From the NCBI RefSeq assembly GCF_022682305.1, contig NZ_CP093528.1, positions 1,377,501 through 1,441,500 on the forward strand: DNA of 64,000 nt. The letters run 5' to 3'. Origin of the DNA: Shinella zoogloeoides. GTDB lineage: Bacteria > Pseudomonadota > Alphaproteobacteria > Rhizobiales > Rhizobiaceae. Positions 38,070-47,539 of this stretch are shown here, piece after piece. The position numbers were made by a program, and so were the translations under genes. Position 1 is the first letter of the stretch. Each line of letters begins with the position of its first letter. Below the pieces are notes generated by a model, which worked only from the letters and a program-made list of their open reading frames with translations, made no database searches and was not told where the DNA came from.

Positions 38070-38375
38070 ATGGCTAAAACCAGCGCAGTAGAAAAGAACA
38101 ACCGTCGCCGCAAGCTTGTCGCCAGCCAGGCTTCCAAGCGCGCCGCTCTCAAGGCGGTCATCATGAACCAGTCTCTTCCGATCGAAGAGCGCTTCAAGGC
38201 AACCCTGAAGCTTGCCGAAATGCCGCGCAATGGCTCCAAGACCCGCATTCGCAACCGTTGCGAAGTCACGGGCCGTCCGCGCGCTTTCTATCGCAAACTC
38301 AAGATGTCGCGTATTGCGCTTCGCGAACTGGGCAATCTCGGCAAGGTGCCGGGTATCGTCAAGTCGAGCTGGTAA
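38070..38375 (+). CDS. rpsN: 30S ribosomal protein S14, zinc-free long form
   Basis: 30S head protein. 101 residues, the long form without the CxxC zinc motifs: only one Cys ([11 protein letters not shown]). Start [16 protein letters not shown] is usual for alphaproteobacteria. No zinc-binding paralogue appears in this window. Confidence 0.97.
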   Translation: MAKTSAVEKNNRRRKLVASQASKRAALKAVIMNQSLPIEERFKATLKLAEMPRNGSKTRIRNRCEVTGRPRAFYRKLKMSRIALRELGNLGKVPGIVKSSW

Positions 38376-38387
38376 GGAGACGGGAAC

Positions 38388-38786
38388 ATGGCAATGACTG
38401 ATCCCCTGGGCGATATGCTCACCCGTATCCGCAACGGCGCCGCTCGCCGCAAGTCCAGCGTTTCCACGCCGGCTTCCAAGCTGCGTGCACGCGTCCTGGA
38501 CGTCCTTCAGGCTGAAGGCTACATCCGCGGATATTCGGAAGTCGAATTCGGCAACGGCAAGGCCGAGCTGAACATCGAACTCAAGTACTATGAAGGCGCA
38601 TCGGTGATCCGCAAGATCGACCGCGTCTCCAAGCCGGGCCGCCGGGTCTATGTCTCGGTCAAGTCCATTCCGCAGGTCGCGAACGGCCTCGGCATCACCA
38701 TCCTTTCGACCCCGAAGGGCGTGATGGCCGATCACCAGGCACGCGAACAGAACGTTGGTGGCGAGATTCTTTGCTCTGTCTTCTAA
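38388..38786 (+). CDS. rpsH: 30S ribosomal protein S8
   Basis: Primary 16S rRNA-binding protein; in E. coli it represses the spc operon at rplE. 132 residues with [13 protein letters not shown] at about 4-16 and the C-terminal [28 protein letters not shown] lies 8 bases before ATG 38388, favouring it over ATG 38394. Confidence 0.97.
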   Translation: MAMTDPLGDMLTRIRNGAARRKSSVSTPASKLRARVLDVLQAEGYIRGYSEVEFGNGKAELNIELKYYEGASVIRKIDRVSKPGRRVYVSVKSIPQVANGLGITILSTPKGVMADHQAREQNVGGEILCSVF

Positions 38787-38828
38787 GACAGGGCACGGAT
38801 CTCCATAACGAACAGACAGGATAAAACA

Positions 38829-39362
38829 ATGTCTCGTATCGGTAAGAAGCCCGTTCCGGTTCCCGCTGGCGTCACCGCGACCGTTGACGGTCAGAAGGTC
38901 ACCGCGAAGGGCCCGAAGGGCGAACTGTTCTTCGTCGCCAATGACGAAGTTTCGGTCAAGCTCGAAGACAACTCGGTTGTCGTTCAGCCGGTCAACCAGT
39001 CCAAGGATGCACGCTCGAAGTGGGGCATGTCCCGCACGATGATCGAAGGCATCTTCAAGGGCGTGAAGGACGGCTACGAGCGCAAGCTCGAAATCAACGG
39101 CGTCGGTTACCGCGCGTCGCTTCAGGGCAAGAACCTGCAGCTGGCACTCGGCTTTAGCCACGACGTCGTCTACCAGACGCCGGAAGGCATCACGATCGCT
39201 GTTCCGAAGCCGACCGAAATCATCGTGTCCGGCATCAGCAAGCAGCAGGTCGGCCAGGTCGCTGCGGAAATCCGCGAGTACCGTGGCCCCGAGCCTTACA
39301 AGGGCAAGGGCGTCAAGTACGCGGAAGAACGCATCGTCCGCAAGGAAGGCAAGAAGAAGTAA
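38829..39362 (+). CDS. rplF: 50S ribosomal protein L6
   Basis: Located near the sarcin-ricin loop and GTPase centre. 177 residues made of two similar alpha/beta domains (about 1-80 and 82-177); the C-terminal signature [18 protein letters not shown] is clear. Normal length and position. Confidence 0.97.
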   Translation: MSRIGKKPVPVPAGVTATVDGQKVTAKGPKGELFFVANDEVSVKLEDNSVVVQPVNQSKDARSKWGMSRTMIEGIFKGVKDGYERKLEINGVGYRASLQGKNLQLALGFSHDVVYQTPEGITIAVPKPTEIIVSGISKQQVGQVAAEIREYRGPEPYKGKGVKYAEERIVRKEGKKK

Positions 39363-39374
39363 GGATCACGCGAA

Positions 39375-39737
39375 ATGGCTAGCACTAAAGAAGCTCTCGT
39401 GCGCCGCGCCAACCGCGTGCGCCGTTCCATCAAGGCGGTCGCCAACGGCCGTCCGCGCCTGTCGGTTCATCGCTCGTCGAAGAACATCTACGTACAGGTC
39501 ATCGACGACGTGGCCGGCAAGACCCTTGCCGCCGCCTCGACGCTCGACACCGATCTGCGCTCGTCGCTGAAGACGGGCGCCGACACGGCAGCAGCCGCTG
39601 CCGTCGGCAAGCTCATTGCCGAGCGCGCAGTCAAGGCCGGCGTCAAGGACGTCGTCTTCGACCGTGGCGCCTTCCTCTATCACGGCCGCGTCAAGGCTCT
39701 TGCCGACGCAGCCCGTGAAGGTGGTCTGAACTTCTGA
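39375..39737 (+). CDS. rplR: 50S ribosomal protein L18
   Basis: 5S rRNA-binding protein of the central protuberance. 120 residues with a basic N-terminal arm ([21 protein letters not shown]) and the C-terminal [24 protein letters not shown]. Twelve bases after rplF. Confidence 0.97.
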   Translation: MASTKEALVRRANRVRRSIKAVANGRPRLSVHRSSKNIYVQVIDDVAGKTLAAASTLDTDLRSSLKTGADTAAAAAVGKLIAERAVKAGVKDVVFDRGAFLYHGRVKALADAAREGGLNF

Positions 39738-39746
39738 TCGATCGGT

Positions 39747-39764
39747 CGGGCGCGAAAGCGCCCG
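39747..39764 (+). promoter_or_regulatory. GAAA-tetraloop hairpin between rplR and rpsE
   Basis: A 7-bp GC stem (39747-39753 with 39758-39764) with a GAAA tetraloop, 9 bases after the rplR stop in a 127-base spacer. No T run. In most bacteria rplR and rpsE nearly touch, so the spacer and hairpin are unusual and may set mRNA stability or stoichiometry. Confidence 0.4.
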
Positions 39765-39864
39765 TCGACCAGCTCAGTAGGGTACTGGTCGCTTCCGTTC
39801 ACAGAATGGAGGCGACTTTCGTCAATCTGCCGATTGCACCCGGAAAAGAAAAAGGAAAAGGACA

Positions 39865-40431
39865 ATGGCACAGGAAAAGCGCGGTCGCGATGACCGCCAG
39901 AACCGCGAAGAGCGCGACAGCGAGTTTGTCGACAAGCTCGTCGCGATCAACCGCGTCGCGAAGGTCGTCAAGGGCGGCCGTCGTTTCGGTTTTGCAGCTC
40001 TCGTCGTCGTCGGCGACCAGAAGGGCCGCGTAGGCTTCGGCCATGGTAAGGCTCGTGAAGTTCCGGAAGCAATCCGGAAGGCCACCGAAGCCGCCAAGCG
40101 CGACCTCATCTTCGTTCCGCTGCGCTCCGGCCGCACGCTGCACCATGACGTGCACGGCCGCCACGGCGCCGGCAAGGTTCTGCTTCGTTCGGCCAAGGCC
40201 GGTACCGGTATCATCGCCGGTGGCCCGATGCGCGCCGTCTTCGAAACGCTCGGCGTTCATGACGTCGTCGCCAAGTCGACCGGTTCCTCGAACCCGTACA
40301 ACATGATCCGTGCGACGTTCGACGCTCTCAAGAGCCAGATGCACCCGAAGGACATCGCAGCTCAGCGCGGCATGAAGTACGCCACGCTGCAGGCTCGTCG
40401 TCAGTCGGCTGGCGTTGCTGCTGAAGAATAA
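39865..40431 (+). CDS. rpsE: 30S ribosomal protein S5
   Basis: Maintains decoding accuracy at the mRNA entry site. 188 residues. The double-stranded RNA-binding-like domain includes [23 protein letters not shown] at about 46-68; the loop where spectinomycin resistance arises ([11 protein letters not shown]) is intact. ATG 39865 has AAGGAAAAGG in front. Confidence 0.97.
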   Translation: MAQEKRGRDDRQNREERDSEFVDKLVAINRVAKVVKGGRRFGFAALVVVGDQKGRVGFGHGKAREVPEAIRKATEAAKRDLIFVPLRSGRTLHHDVHGRHGAGKVLLRSAKAGTGIIAGGPMRAVFETLGVHDVVAKSTGSSNPYNMIRATFDALKSQMHPKDIAAQRGMKYATLQARRQSAGVAAEE

Positions 40432-40444
40432 GGAGCACTGATCC

Positions 40445-40648
40445 ATGGCTAAGAAAGAAACCGCCAAGAAGACGGTGACTGTCGAGCAGATCGGCAGCCC
40501 CATCCGCCGTCCGGCCATCCAGCGCGCCACGCTGGTCGGCCTGGGCCTGAACAAGATGCACCGGGTTCGCACGCTGGAAGACACTCCGTCTGTCCGCGGC
40601 ATGATCCGTGCCGTCCAGCACCTCGTTCGCGTCGTCGAAGAGAAGTGA
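40445..40648 (+). CDS. rpmD: 50S ribosomal protein L30
   Basis: Small two-strand, two-helix protein of the large subunit. 67 residues including a Lys/Thr-rich N-terminal extension; core [28 protein letters not shown] is typical, though longer than 20 residues only in the full protein. AAGGAG before the ATG. Lies between rpsE and rplO, standard order. Confidence 0.95.
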   Translation: MAKKETAKKTVTVEQIGSPIRRPAIQRATLVGLGLNKMHRVRTLEDTPSVRGMIRAVQHLVRVVEEK

Positions 40649-40659
40649 GGGGATAGATC

Positions 40660-41139
40660 ATGAAGCTGAATGAAATCAAGGACAACGAAGGTTCCTCGAA
40701 GAGCCGTAAGCGCGTAGGTCGCGGTATCGGTTCGGGCAAGGGCAAGACCGGTGGTCGCGGCGTCAAGGGTCAGAAGGCCCGTTCGGGCGTCGCCATCAAC
40801 GGCTTCGAAGGCGGTCAGATGCCCATCTACCGTCGCCTGCCGAAGCGCGGTTTCAACAACATCTTCGCGTCCGACTTCGTCATCGTTTCCCTGGACCGCG
40901 TCCAGAAGGCAATCGATGCCGGCAAGCTCGACGCCAAGGCGACTGTTGATGCGGCTGCTCTGAAGGCTGCCGGCGTCATCCGTCGCGAAAAGGATGGCGT
41001 GCGCATCCTCGCCGACGGCGAACTGAAGGCCAAGGTCGCCTTCGAAGTCGCCGGTGCCTCCAAGCCGGCGATCGAGAAGATCGAAAAGGCTGGCGGTTCG
41101 GTGAAGCTGCTGGTCGCAGCAGCGGAAGCCGCAGAATAA
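40660..41139 (+). CDS. rplO: 50S ribosomal protein L15
   Basis: Late-assembly protein that threads through 23S rRNA domains. 159 residues; the Gly/Arg/Lys-rich N-terminal extension ([18 protein letters not shown]) and the segment [13 protein letters not shown] at about 50-62 mark the family. A strong terminator follows only 13 bases after the stop. Confidence 0.97.
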   Translation: MKLNEIKDNEGSSKSRKRVGRGIGSGKGKTGGRGVKGQKARSGVAINGFEGGQMPIYRRLPKRGFNNIFASDFVIVSLDRVQKAIDAGKLDAKATVDAAALKAAGVIRREKDGVRILADGELKAKVAFEVAGASKPAIEKIEKAGGSVKLLVAAAEAAE

Positions 41140-41152
41140 TTCGACGAAATAG

Positions 41153-41183
41153 TCGCCCGGTGTGCTTCACACCGGGCGATTTT
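41153..41183 (+). terminator. Strong intrinsic terminator between rplO and secY
   Basis: A perfect 12-bp stem (41153-41164 with 41168-41179) with a three-base loop, followed by TTTT. By structure it should end most transcripts after rplO. In E. coli the spc operon continues through secY without such a break. Confidence 0.85.
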
Positions 41184-41270
41184 GCTCCCATATGTGAGCC
41201 TCACAACGACGGCCAGGATTCTTATCCCCGCTGTTGTCCGGACAAAAAACCAGGGTGAGGCCGGGATTGC

Positions 41271-41300
41271 TTGACAATCCGCGTTTCAACCGGTTTAGGC
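41271..41300 (+). promoter_or_regulatory. Candidate promoter of secY-adk
   Basis: A perfect TTGACA at 41271-41276 followed after 17-18 bases by TTTAGG/TTAGGC. It lies between the terminator and secY, about 155 bases before the start codon. The rest of the 316-base spacer has no supported gene. Confidence 0.45.
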
Positions 41301-41455
41301 TCCATCCGCCCGATTTGCCGCACGGCAGAAGGGCACGACCAATTTCAGCATCGGCGTCGTCGGTCCGGGGAGGGCTGGCCGCAGGTGCCAACGGATCAGC
41401 CATTCCGGACCTGGCCGGGCTTCACCGCCGCCGGATCGGCTACGCGGAGAAATGC

Positions 41456-42796
41456 ATGGCTTCGGCAGCGGAACAACTCGCCTCTAATCTCAACTTTTCG
41501 ACTTTCGCCAAGGCGGAAGATCTGAAGAAGCGTCTCTGGTTCACGCTGGGCGCGCTGCTCGTCTATCGTCTCGGCACCTATATCCCGTTGCCGGGCCTCA
41601 ATCCCGATGCCTTCGCCCAGGCCTTCCGCGGCCAGTCGGGCGGCATTCTCGGCCTCTTCAACATGTTCTCCGGCGGCGCCGTCGAGCGCATGGCGATCTT
41701 CGCGCTCGGCATCATGCCGTACATTTCCGCGTCGATCATCGTGCAGCTGATGACCTCCGTCGTTCCCTCACTGGAGCAGCTGAAGAAGGAAGGCGAGCAG
41801 GGCCGCAAGATCATCAACCAGTACACCCGCTACGGCACGGTGCTGCTCGGCACGCTGCAGGCCTACGGCATTGCCGTCGGTCTTGAGAGCGGGGCAGGGC
41901 TGGTCAACGATCCAGGCTGGTTCTTCCGCATCTCCACCGTCATCTCGCTGCTCGGCGGCACCATGTTCCTGATGTGGCTCGGTGAGCAGATCACCTCGCG
42001 CGGTATCGGCAACGGCATTTCGCTGATCATCTTCGCCGGCATTGTCGCCGCGCTTCCGAACGCGCTCGCCGGCACGCTGGAACTCGGCCGTACCGGCGCG
42101 CTTTCCATCGGCGTCATCATCGCCGTCGTCGTCATGGCTGTCGGCGTCATCGCGCTCATCGTCTTCGTGGAACGCGCCCAGCGCCGCCTTCTGATCCAGT
42201 ATCCGAAGCGCCAGGTCGGCAACCGCATGTTCCAGGGCGATACCTCGCACCTGCCGCTGAAGCTCAACACCGCAGGCGTCATCCCGGCGATCTTCGCCTC
42301 GTCGCTGCTGCTGCTGCCGGCAACGCTGGCCGGCTTCTCCAACACTTCCGAGCTGCCGTCCTGGGCCACGTCCGCCATCGCGGCGCTCGGCCACGGCAGG
42401 CCGCTCTACATGGTGCTCTACGCCGCCATGATCGCCTTCTTCGCCTTCTTCTACACGGCCATCGTCTTCAATCCGAAGGACACGGCCGACAACCTGAAGA
42501 AGCACGGCGGCTTCATCCCCGGCATCCGCCCGGGCGAGCGCACCGCCGAGTATATCGACTACGTGCTGACCCGTATCACGGTCATCGGCGCGGCCTACCT
42601 GATGTTCGTCTGCATTCTTCCGGAAATCCTCATCGCGCAGACCGGCGTGCCGTTCTACCTTGGTGGTACGTCGCTTTTGATTGTTGTCAGCGTGACCCTG
42701 GATACTGTAGCACAGATACAGGGCCACCTGATCGCTCAGCAGTATGAGGGGCTGATCAAGAAGTCGAAGCTGCGTGGCGGAAAGAGGGGACGATGA
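41456..42796 (+). CDS. secY: Preprotein translocase subunit SecY
   Basis: The channel-forming subunit of the Sec translocon. 446 residues with ten predicted membrane spans and the family sequences [16 protein letters not shown] (lateral gate/plug side, about 80-95) and [17 protein letters not shown] 41456 has GGAGA at proper spacing; an in-frame start at 41234 would add 74 Pro/Arg-rich residues without counterpart and is rejected. Its stop overlaps the adk start by four bases. Confidence 0.96.
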   Translation: MASAAEQLASNLNFSTFAKAEDLKKRLWFTLGALLVYRLGTYIPLPGLNPDAFAQAFRGQSGGILGLFNMFSGGAVERMAIFALGIMPYISASIIVQLMTSVVPSLEQLKKEGEQGRKIINQYTRYGTVLLGTLQAYGIAVGLESGAGLVNDPGWFFRISTVISLLGGTMFLMWLGEQITSRGIGNGISLIIFAGIVAALPNALAGTLELGRTGALSIGVIIAVVVMAVGVIALIVFVERAQRRLLIQYPKRQVGNRMFQGDTSHLPLKLNTAGVIPAIFASSLLLLPATLAGFSNTSELPSWATSAIAALGHGRPLYMVLYAAMIAFFAFFYTAIVFNPKDTADNLKKHGGFIPGIRPGERTAEYIDYVLTRITVIGAAYLMFVCILPEILIAQTGVPFYLGGTSLLIVVSVTLDTVAQIQGHLIAQQYEGLIKKSKLRGGKRGR

Positions 42797-43377
42797 GACT
42801 GATTTTTCTGGGACCGCCGGGCGCTGGCAAGGGGACTCAAGCCAAGCTCCTGACGGACAAGTACGGCATTCCGCAGCTTTCCACCGGTGACATGCTGCGG
42901 GCGGCCGTCGCCGCCGGCACGGATGTCGGCAAGCGCGCCAAGGCCGTCATGGACGCCGGCCAGCTCGTCTCCGACGCCATCGTCAACGAAATCGTTTCCG
43001 ATCGCATCGATTCGCCGGACTGCGCGAAGGGCTTCATCCTCGACGGTTACCCGCGGACGGTTCCGCAGGCCGAGGCCCTCGACCAGATCCTCGCCGGCAA
43101 GGGTATCGCGCTCGATGCCGTCGTCGAGCTGAAGGTCGATGAGGACGCCCTGGTTCGCCGCATGGAGAATCGCGTGGCTGAAACGATCGCCGCCGGCGGT
43201 ACGGTCCGCTCCGACGACAATCCGGAGGCCTTCAAGCGCCGGTTGACGGAATACCGCGAGAAGACCGCGCCGCTGTCGAAGTACTACGCTTCGACGGGCA
43301 AGCTCCAGACGGTCGACGGCATGGCCAATGTCGACAAGGTGACCGCGCAGATTGCGGGAATCCTCGAGAACGCCTGA
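42793..43377 (+). CDS. adk: Adenylate kinase
   Basis: Interconverts ATP plus AMP and two ADP. 194 residues: the short form, lacking the long LID domain. Walker A loop [10 protein letters not shown] is at 7-16, AMP-site STGDMLR at about 30-36, and [11 protein letters not shown] at about 84-94. Coupled to secY by an ATGA overlap, as in many bacteria. Confidence 0.97.
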   Translation: MRLIFLGPPGAGKGTQAKLLTDKYGIPQLSTGDMLRAAVAAGTDVGKRAKAVMDAGQLVSDAIVNEIVSDRIDSPDCAKGFILDGYPRTVPQAEALDQILAGKGIALDAVVELKVDEDALVRRMENRVAETIAAGGTVRSDDNPEAFKRRLTEYREKTAPLSKYYASTGKLQTVDGMANVDKVTAQIAGILENA

Positions 43378-43405
43378 TATCAGGTTAAAAAGGACGGCCG
43401 GGGAG

Positions 43406-43434
43406 TTGACTTTTTCGGCCGATTCCCCTTAAGA
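43406..43434 (+). promoter_or_regulatory. Candidate promoter of rpsM-rpsK-rpoA-rplQ
   Basis: TTGACT at 43406-43411, 17 bases, TTAAGA at 43429-43434. It lies 30 bases after the adk stop and 170 bases upstream of rpsM, giving a leader of about 165 bases without a visible gene. Confidence 0.55.
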
Positions 43435-43606
43435 CAGCGCCAACTCGCGACATACCATTGCGATCGGCGCGGATTTCCAGAAACGAAGTCCGGGTTCGGT
43501 CGTTTTCGACATGTCCCGAACATCAGATTGAGCGACACGGCCTTGAGGCCGTTTCAAATGAAGAAAACCACTTGCCGGATGGCAACTGGAAGCAAGGAGA
43601 ACAGGC

Positions 43607-43975
43607 GTGGCACGTATCGCTGGCGTCAACATCCCGACCGCAAAGCGCGTTGTCATCGCGCTCCGCTACATCCACGGGATCGGCCCGAAGTTTGCACAGG
43701 AAATCATCGAGAAGGTCGGTATTCCGGCTGATCGCCGCGTGCATCAGCTCACGGACGCAGAAATCCTGCAGATCCGCGAAGCCATCGACCGCGACTACCA
43801 GGTCGAAGGCGACCTGCGTCGCGAGACCTCGATGAACATCAAGCGTCTCATGGACCTCGGCTGCTACCGCGGCCTGCGTCATCGCCGTAGCCTCCCGGTT
43901 CGCGGCCAGCGCACGCACACGAACGCCCGTACCCGCAAGGGTCCGGCCAAGGCCATCGCAGGCAAGAAGAAGTAA
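43607..43975 (+). CDS. rpsM: 30S ribosomal protein S13
   Basis: 30S head protein that contacts both tRNAs and forms bridge B1. 122 residues: [20 protein letters not shown] start, helix-two-turn-helix core, and basic tail ending [19 protein letters not shown] stands 10 bases before the ATG. rpmJ and rpsD, its neighbours in E. coli, are missing from this cluster. Confidence 0.97.
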   Translation: MARIAGVNIPTAKRVVIALRYIHGIGPKFAQEIIEKVGIPADRRVHQLTDAEILQIREAIDRDYQVEGDLRRETSMNIKRLMDLGCYRGLRHRRSLPVRGQRTHTNARTRKGPAKAIAGKKK

Positions 43976-44058
43976 TTTCCCGGAAACGGGGAACGGGAGG
44001 CTGGCGCTTCGCGCCGGCCTCTTTTGAGTTTCGAGCGGGGCCTTGTGTTTCATCAAGG

Positions 44059-44195
44059 GTCCCGGTCGGTGGAGCTGCTGGTGCTACGGCAGTGACGATA
44101 TCGCCGCAGACGAAAGCCCTCGGGCCTGTCTGCAAATACTGTTCAGGGCAGGGGTTTCGTCCCGGCCCGGTGGAGCCGCTGGAATTACGGCGGTG
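44059..44195 (+). ncRNA. Structured rpsM-rpsK spacer with a repeated covarying hairpin
   Basis: The 244 bases between rpsM and rpsK contain a 36-base element at 44059-44094 and a near copy at 44159-44195. Each forms a 6-bp hairpin (44075-44080 with 44087-44092; 44176-44181 with 44188-44193) with loops GTGCTA and GAATTA. One T-A pair of the first is C-G in the second, a compensatory change. Between them, 44109-44120 can pair with 44145-44161 (GACGAAA/TTTCGTC outer stem, GCCCT/AGGGC inner stem). I know no described leader of this form. A cis-acting control element for rpsK is inferred; no regulator is known. Confidence 0.5.
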
Positions 44196-44219
44196 TCGAG
44201 ATCAACGAAAGGACTATCC

Positions 44220-44609
44220 ATGGCCAAGGAAGCCGCACGCGTCCGCCGTCGCGAACGCAAGAACATCACCTCGGGTGTTGCTCACGTCAATTCTTCGTTC
44301 AACAACACGATGATCACCATCACCGACGCACAGGGCAACGCGATTGCCTGGTCGTCCGCCGGTGCAAAGGGCTTCAAGGGTTCGCGCAAGTCGACCCCGT
44401 TCGCTGCCCAGATCGCTGCTGAAGACTGCGCCAAGAAGGCCCAGGAACACGGCATGAAGTCGCTGGAAGTCGAAGTCTGCGGTCCGGGTTCCGGCCGTGA
44501 ATCGGCTCTGCGCGCCCTCCAGGCTGCCGGCTTCATGATCACGTCCATTCGCGACGTGACCCCGATCCCGCACAACGGTTGCCGTCCGCGCAAGAAGCGC
44601 CGCGTCTGA
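44220..44609 (+). CDS. rpsK: 30S ribosomal protein S11
   Basis: Platform protein near the E-site codon. 129 residues from ATG 44220, with GAAAGGA in front; an upstream in-frame start at 44043 runs through the structured spacer and is rejected. Conserved C-terminal [18 protein letters not shown] and [13 protein letters not shown] are present. Confidence 0.97.
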   Translation: MAKEAARVRRRERKNITSGVAHVNSSFNNTMITITDAQGNAIAWSSAGAKGFKGSRKSTPFAAQIAAEDCAKKAQEHGMKSLEVEVCGPGSGRESALRALQAAGFMITSIRDVTPIPHNGCRPRKKRRV

Positions 44610-44709
44610 TCATCGACTTCAAACGACCGTGGAGGCCAGCCGGCTTCCGCGGTTCTTCGGGGCTCGGCCGTCACGATTGGATGGTGGCGGCGAACGGAAG
44701 GCAAAACAT

Positions 44710-45720
44710 ATGATCCAGAAAAACTGGCAGGAACTGATCAAGCCGAACAAGGTGGAATTCACCTCCTCGGGCCGCACCAAGGCAAGCCTTGTTGCCGAGC
44801 CGCTGGAGCGTGGCTTCGGCCTGACGCTCGGCAACGCGCTGCGTCGCGTGCTCCTGTCGTCGCTGCGCGGTGCGGCTGTTACCGCCGTGCAGATCGACGG
44901 CGTCCTGCACGAGTTCTCCTCCATCCCGGGCGTCCGGGAAGATGTGACGGACATCGTGCTTAACATCAAGGAAATCGCCATCAAGATGGATGGCGACGAT
45001 TCCAAGCGCATGGTCGTGCGCAAGCAGGGTCCGGGCGTCGTAACGGCTGGTGACATCCAGACGGTCGGCGACATCGAGATCCTGAACCCCGACCACGTGA
45101 TCTGCACCCTCGACGAGGGCGCGGAAATCCGCATGGAGTTCACGGTCAACAACGGCAAGGGTTACGTCCCGGCCGACCGCAACCGTTCCGAAGACGCGCC
45201 GATCGGCCTCATCCCGGTCGACAGCCTCTACTCGCCGGTCAAGAAAGTGTCCTACAAGGTGGAAAACACCCGTGAAGGCCAGGTTCTCGACTACGACAAG
45301 CTGACGATGACCATCGAAACCGACGGTTCCGTCACCGGCGAAGATGCGATCGCGTTCGCGGCCCGCATTCTCCAGGACCAGCTCTCGGTCTTCGTCAACT
45401 TCGACGAACCGCAGAAGGAAGCCGAGGAAGAATCGGTCACGGAACTGGCGTTCAACCCGGCGCTCCTCAAGAAGGTCGACGAACTGGAACTTTCCGTCCG
45501 TTCGGCGAACTGCCTGAAGAACGACAACATCGTCTACATCGGCGATCTCATTCAGAAGACCGAAGCCGAAATGCTTCGCACTCCGAATTTTGGTCGCAAG
45601 TCGCTCAACGAGATCAAGGAAGTTCTCGCTTCCATGGGCCTGCACCTCGGCATGGAAGTGCCCGCATGGCCGCCGGAGAACATCGAAGATCTCGCCAAGC
45701 GCTACGAAGACCAATACTAA
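44710..45720 (+). CDS. rpoA: DNA-directed RNA polymerase alpha subunit
   Basis: 336 residues from ATG 44710; the in-frame GTG at 44629 would add residues not seen in the family. The N-terminal domain (about 1-235) dimerises and starts polymerase assembly ([18 protein letters not shown]); the C-terminal domain (about 250-325) binds UP elements and activators, with [14 protein letters not shown] and [11 protein letters not shown]. Operon partners rpsK and rplQ are standard. Confidence 0.98.
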   Translation: MIQKNWQELIKPNKVEFTSSGRTKASLVAEPLERGFGLTLGNALRRVLLSSLRGAAVTAVQIDGVLHEFSSIPGVREDVTDIVLNIKEIAIKMDGDDSKRMVVRKQGPGVVTAGDIQTVGDIEILNPDHVICTLDEGAEIRMEFTVNNGKGYVPADRNRSEDAPIGLIPVDSLYSPVKKVSYKVENTREGQVLDYDKLTMTIETDGSVTGEDAIAFAARILQDQLSVFVNFDEPQKEAEEESVTELAFNPALLKKVDELELSVRSANCLKNDNIVYIGDLIQKTEAEMLRTPNFGRKSLNEIKEVLASMGLHLGMEVPAWPPENIEDLAKRYEDQY

Positions 45721-45765
45721 CCATCAAACGGCAGGCTACCTGCCTGCATGTGAAGGAGAACCGAG

Positions 45766-46191
45766 ATGCGCCACCAGAATTCCGGTCGCAAACTCAACCG
45801 TACCGCCAGCCACCGCAAGGCGATGTTCGCCAACATGGCTGCCTCGCTCATCCAGCATGAGCAGATCGTAACGACGCTTCCGAAGGCGAAGGAAATCCGC
45901 CCGATCGTCGAGAAGCTCGTCACCCTCGGCAAGCGCGGCGACCTGCACGCTCGCCGCCAGGCGATCTCGCAGATCCGCGACGTTGCCGTCGTTTCGAAGC
46001 TCTTCGACGCGATCGCAACCCGCTATGCCAACCGTAACGGCGGCTACCTGCGCATCATGAAGGCCGGCTTCCGCCATGGCGACAACGCCCCGCTCGCCGT
46101 CATCGAGTTCGTCGACCGCGACGTCGATGCCAAGGGCGCAGCCGACAAGGCCCGCGTTGCCGCTGAAGCAGCCGCTGCCGAAGCTGCCTGA
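45766..46191 (+). CDS. rplQ: 50S ribosomal protein L17
   Basis: Tunnel-exit protein, normally last in the alpha operon. 141 residues starting [21 protein letters not shown]. The Ala-rich C-terminal tail (about 120-141) is longer than in E. coli. AAGGAG before ATG; a strong terminator follows. Confidence 0.97.
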   Translation: MRHQNSGRKLNRTASHRKAMFANMAASLIQHEQIVTTLPKAKEIRPIVEKLVTLGKRGDLHARRQAISQIRDVAVVSKLFDAIATRYANRNGGYLRIMKAGFRHGDNAPLAVIEFVDRDVDAKGAADKARVAAEAAAAEAA

Positions 46192-46220
46192 TACGACAAG
46201 CATTCTTGCGAATGCCATGA

Positions 46221-46250
46221 AGCCGGGCGCATCAGCGTCCGGCTTTTTTG
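46221..46250 (+). terminator. Intrinsic terminator of the rpoA-rplQ operon
   Basis: A 10-bp stem (46221-46230 with 46235-46244, one G-T pair), loop ATCA, then a run of six T. It ends the ribosomal cluster. Confidence 0.92.
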
Positions 46251-46350
46251 TTGCCCGGAATGTGGAACAAGAACTTGGAAACCATGTCCCTAGGCATTGT
46301 TTTTAGCCCTCGGCTCTAGAATTCGATCGAGATTTAATCGAGTTCGAGTG

Positions 46351-47520
46351 ATGGGCGAGAATTTTGCGTTCCTGCTGCCGGTGGTCCTTACGCTGTTCGG
46401 CCTGGTCTTCCTGGTCGTCGGGCGCTTCGGCAATCGCGCCGCCCTGTTCTGGGGCGCTGGCTATCTTTGCGCTACCTTCGGCTTTCTGGTTCCGCTCGCG
46501 GAAACCGTCCTACCCATTCCTCTCGTGGCCCTTTCGGCGGACGCCGCGTTTCTCTCCGCTTTCTTTCTCTACAGCCATGCTCTGGCCATGCATTTCGAAG
46601 GGCCGCGGCGTGTTGCCCTTCGTGCGGGCGTGGCCGCCGTCGCCTATGCCTGTGCCGGCGCCGCGGTTCTCATCGGCCAGAGCCTGCGCGTCGAGCTCTT
46701 CGTCAACGATATCGCCTGCGGCCTCCTTCTGACGATCGCCGTCGTCTCCGTTCGGCGGCGCGCCGGCTCGTGGATGGACCGTGCGCTCCTTTGCGCGGTG
46801 ATGTTCGTCGTGCTGGAGGTGAGCGTTCGCACCGTTGTCTTCTTCGTCATGACGCGCGGCGTCGCCATGGGTGAATTCATCGGTTCGACCTACGCCTATG
46901 TCATGCAGATCACGGCTACGATCGGTGCGCTGGTCATGGCGCTGGCGGCGCTCGCATCGGTCGCTCTGCGGATCGTCGAGCGGCATCGCAAGGCCGCCGA
47001 GGAGGATCCGCTGACCGGCCTCCTCAATCGTCGCGGCTTCGAGCAGCTCGTAAGCCGGAACGGAAGTGCGCGCGGTGGAGAGGCCGCCATCATCGTGGGC
47101 GATATCGACTGGTTCAAGTCGATCAACGATCGGTTCGGCCATGCGGCGGGGGATGCGGCGATCCGAGAGGTCGCGGCGGTGCTCGGCGCGCTTTCCTGGC
47201 CGGAGCTGGCCGTCGCCCGGTTCGGCGGCGAGGAATTCATCGCCTACCTGCCGAACTGCCGCCTTCAGGACGCCCATACCCTGGCCAATACGGTGCGCAT
47301 CGCCATTTCGGAACGCGATCTGGGCGGAATCGGTATCGACCGCTCGATAACCGCAAGCTTCGGGGTCGCCGTGACGGCGGCCGGGGATCACACGATCCAC
47401 GACGCCATCAGCCGCGCCGACCGGCTGCTCTACCTCGCGAAAAGCAGCGGCCGCAACCGGGTCGTCAGCAGCCCGGCCGATATCCCCGCGCAATCCGGCC
47501 CGAAATTCTTCGTCGTGTGA
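46351..47520 (+). CDS. Membrane-bound diguanylate cyclase (GGDEF)
   Basis: Makes the second messenger cyclic di-GMP from two GTP. 389 residues from ATG 46351 (GTG 46348 is also possible; the ribosome site is poor). About six to seven hydrophobic segments fill residues 5-215, then a short linker leads to the GGDEF domain (about 225-380). The active-site loop is GGEEF at 292-296 and the Mg-binding GDIDWFK is near 249. No RxxD inhibitory site stands in front of GGEEF, so product feedback by that route is unlikely. The N-terminal sensor is not one I can name. Monocistronic, convergent with msrQ. Confidence 0.88.
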   Translation: MGENFAFLLPVVLTLFGLVFLVVGRFGNRAALFWGAGYLCATFGFLVPLAETVLPIPLVALSADAAFLSAFFLYSHALAMHFEGPRRVALRAGVAAVAYACAGAAVLIGQSLRVELFVNDIACGLLLTIAVVSVRRRAGSWMDRALLCAVMFVVLEVSVRTVVFFVMTRGVAMGEFIGSTYAYVMQITATIGALVMALAALASVALRIVERHRKAAEEDPLTGLLNRRGFEQLVSRNGSARGGEAAIIVGDIDWFKSINDRFGHAAGDAAIREVAAVLGALSWPELAVARFGGEEFIAYLPNCRLQDAHTLANTVRIAISERDLGGIGIDRSITASFGVAVTAAGDHTIHDAISRADRLLYLAKSSGRNRVVSSPADIPAQSGPKFFVV

Positions 47521-47539
47521 AGGCTGCTATGGCGAGAGC

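Noticed and set aside
41234..41455. 74-codon N-terminal extension of SecY
   Set aside because: Pro/Arg-rich, without counterpart in SecY proteins; the ATG at 41456 has a proper ribosome site and the normal N terminus.
44059..44195. Reading the rpsM-rpsK spacer as an N-terminal extension of S11
   Set aside because: The frame is open to 44043 but S11 proteins start at the 44220 position, and the spacer shows RNA-like compensatory changes, not codon-like ones.
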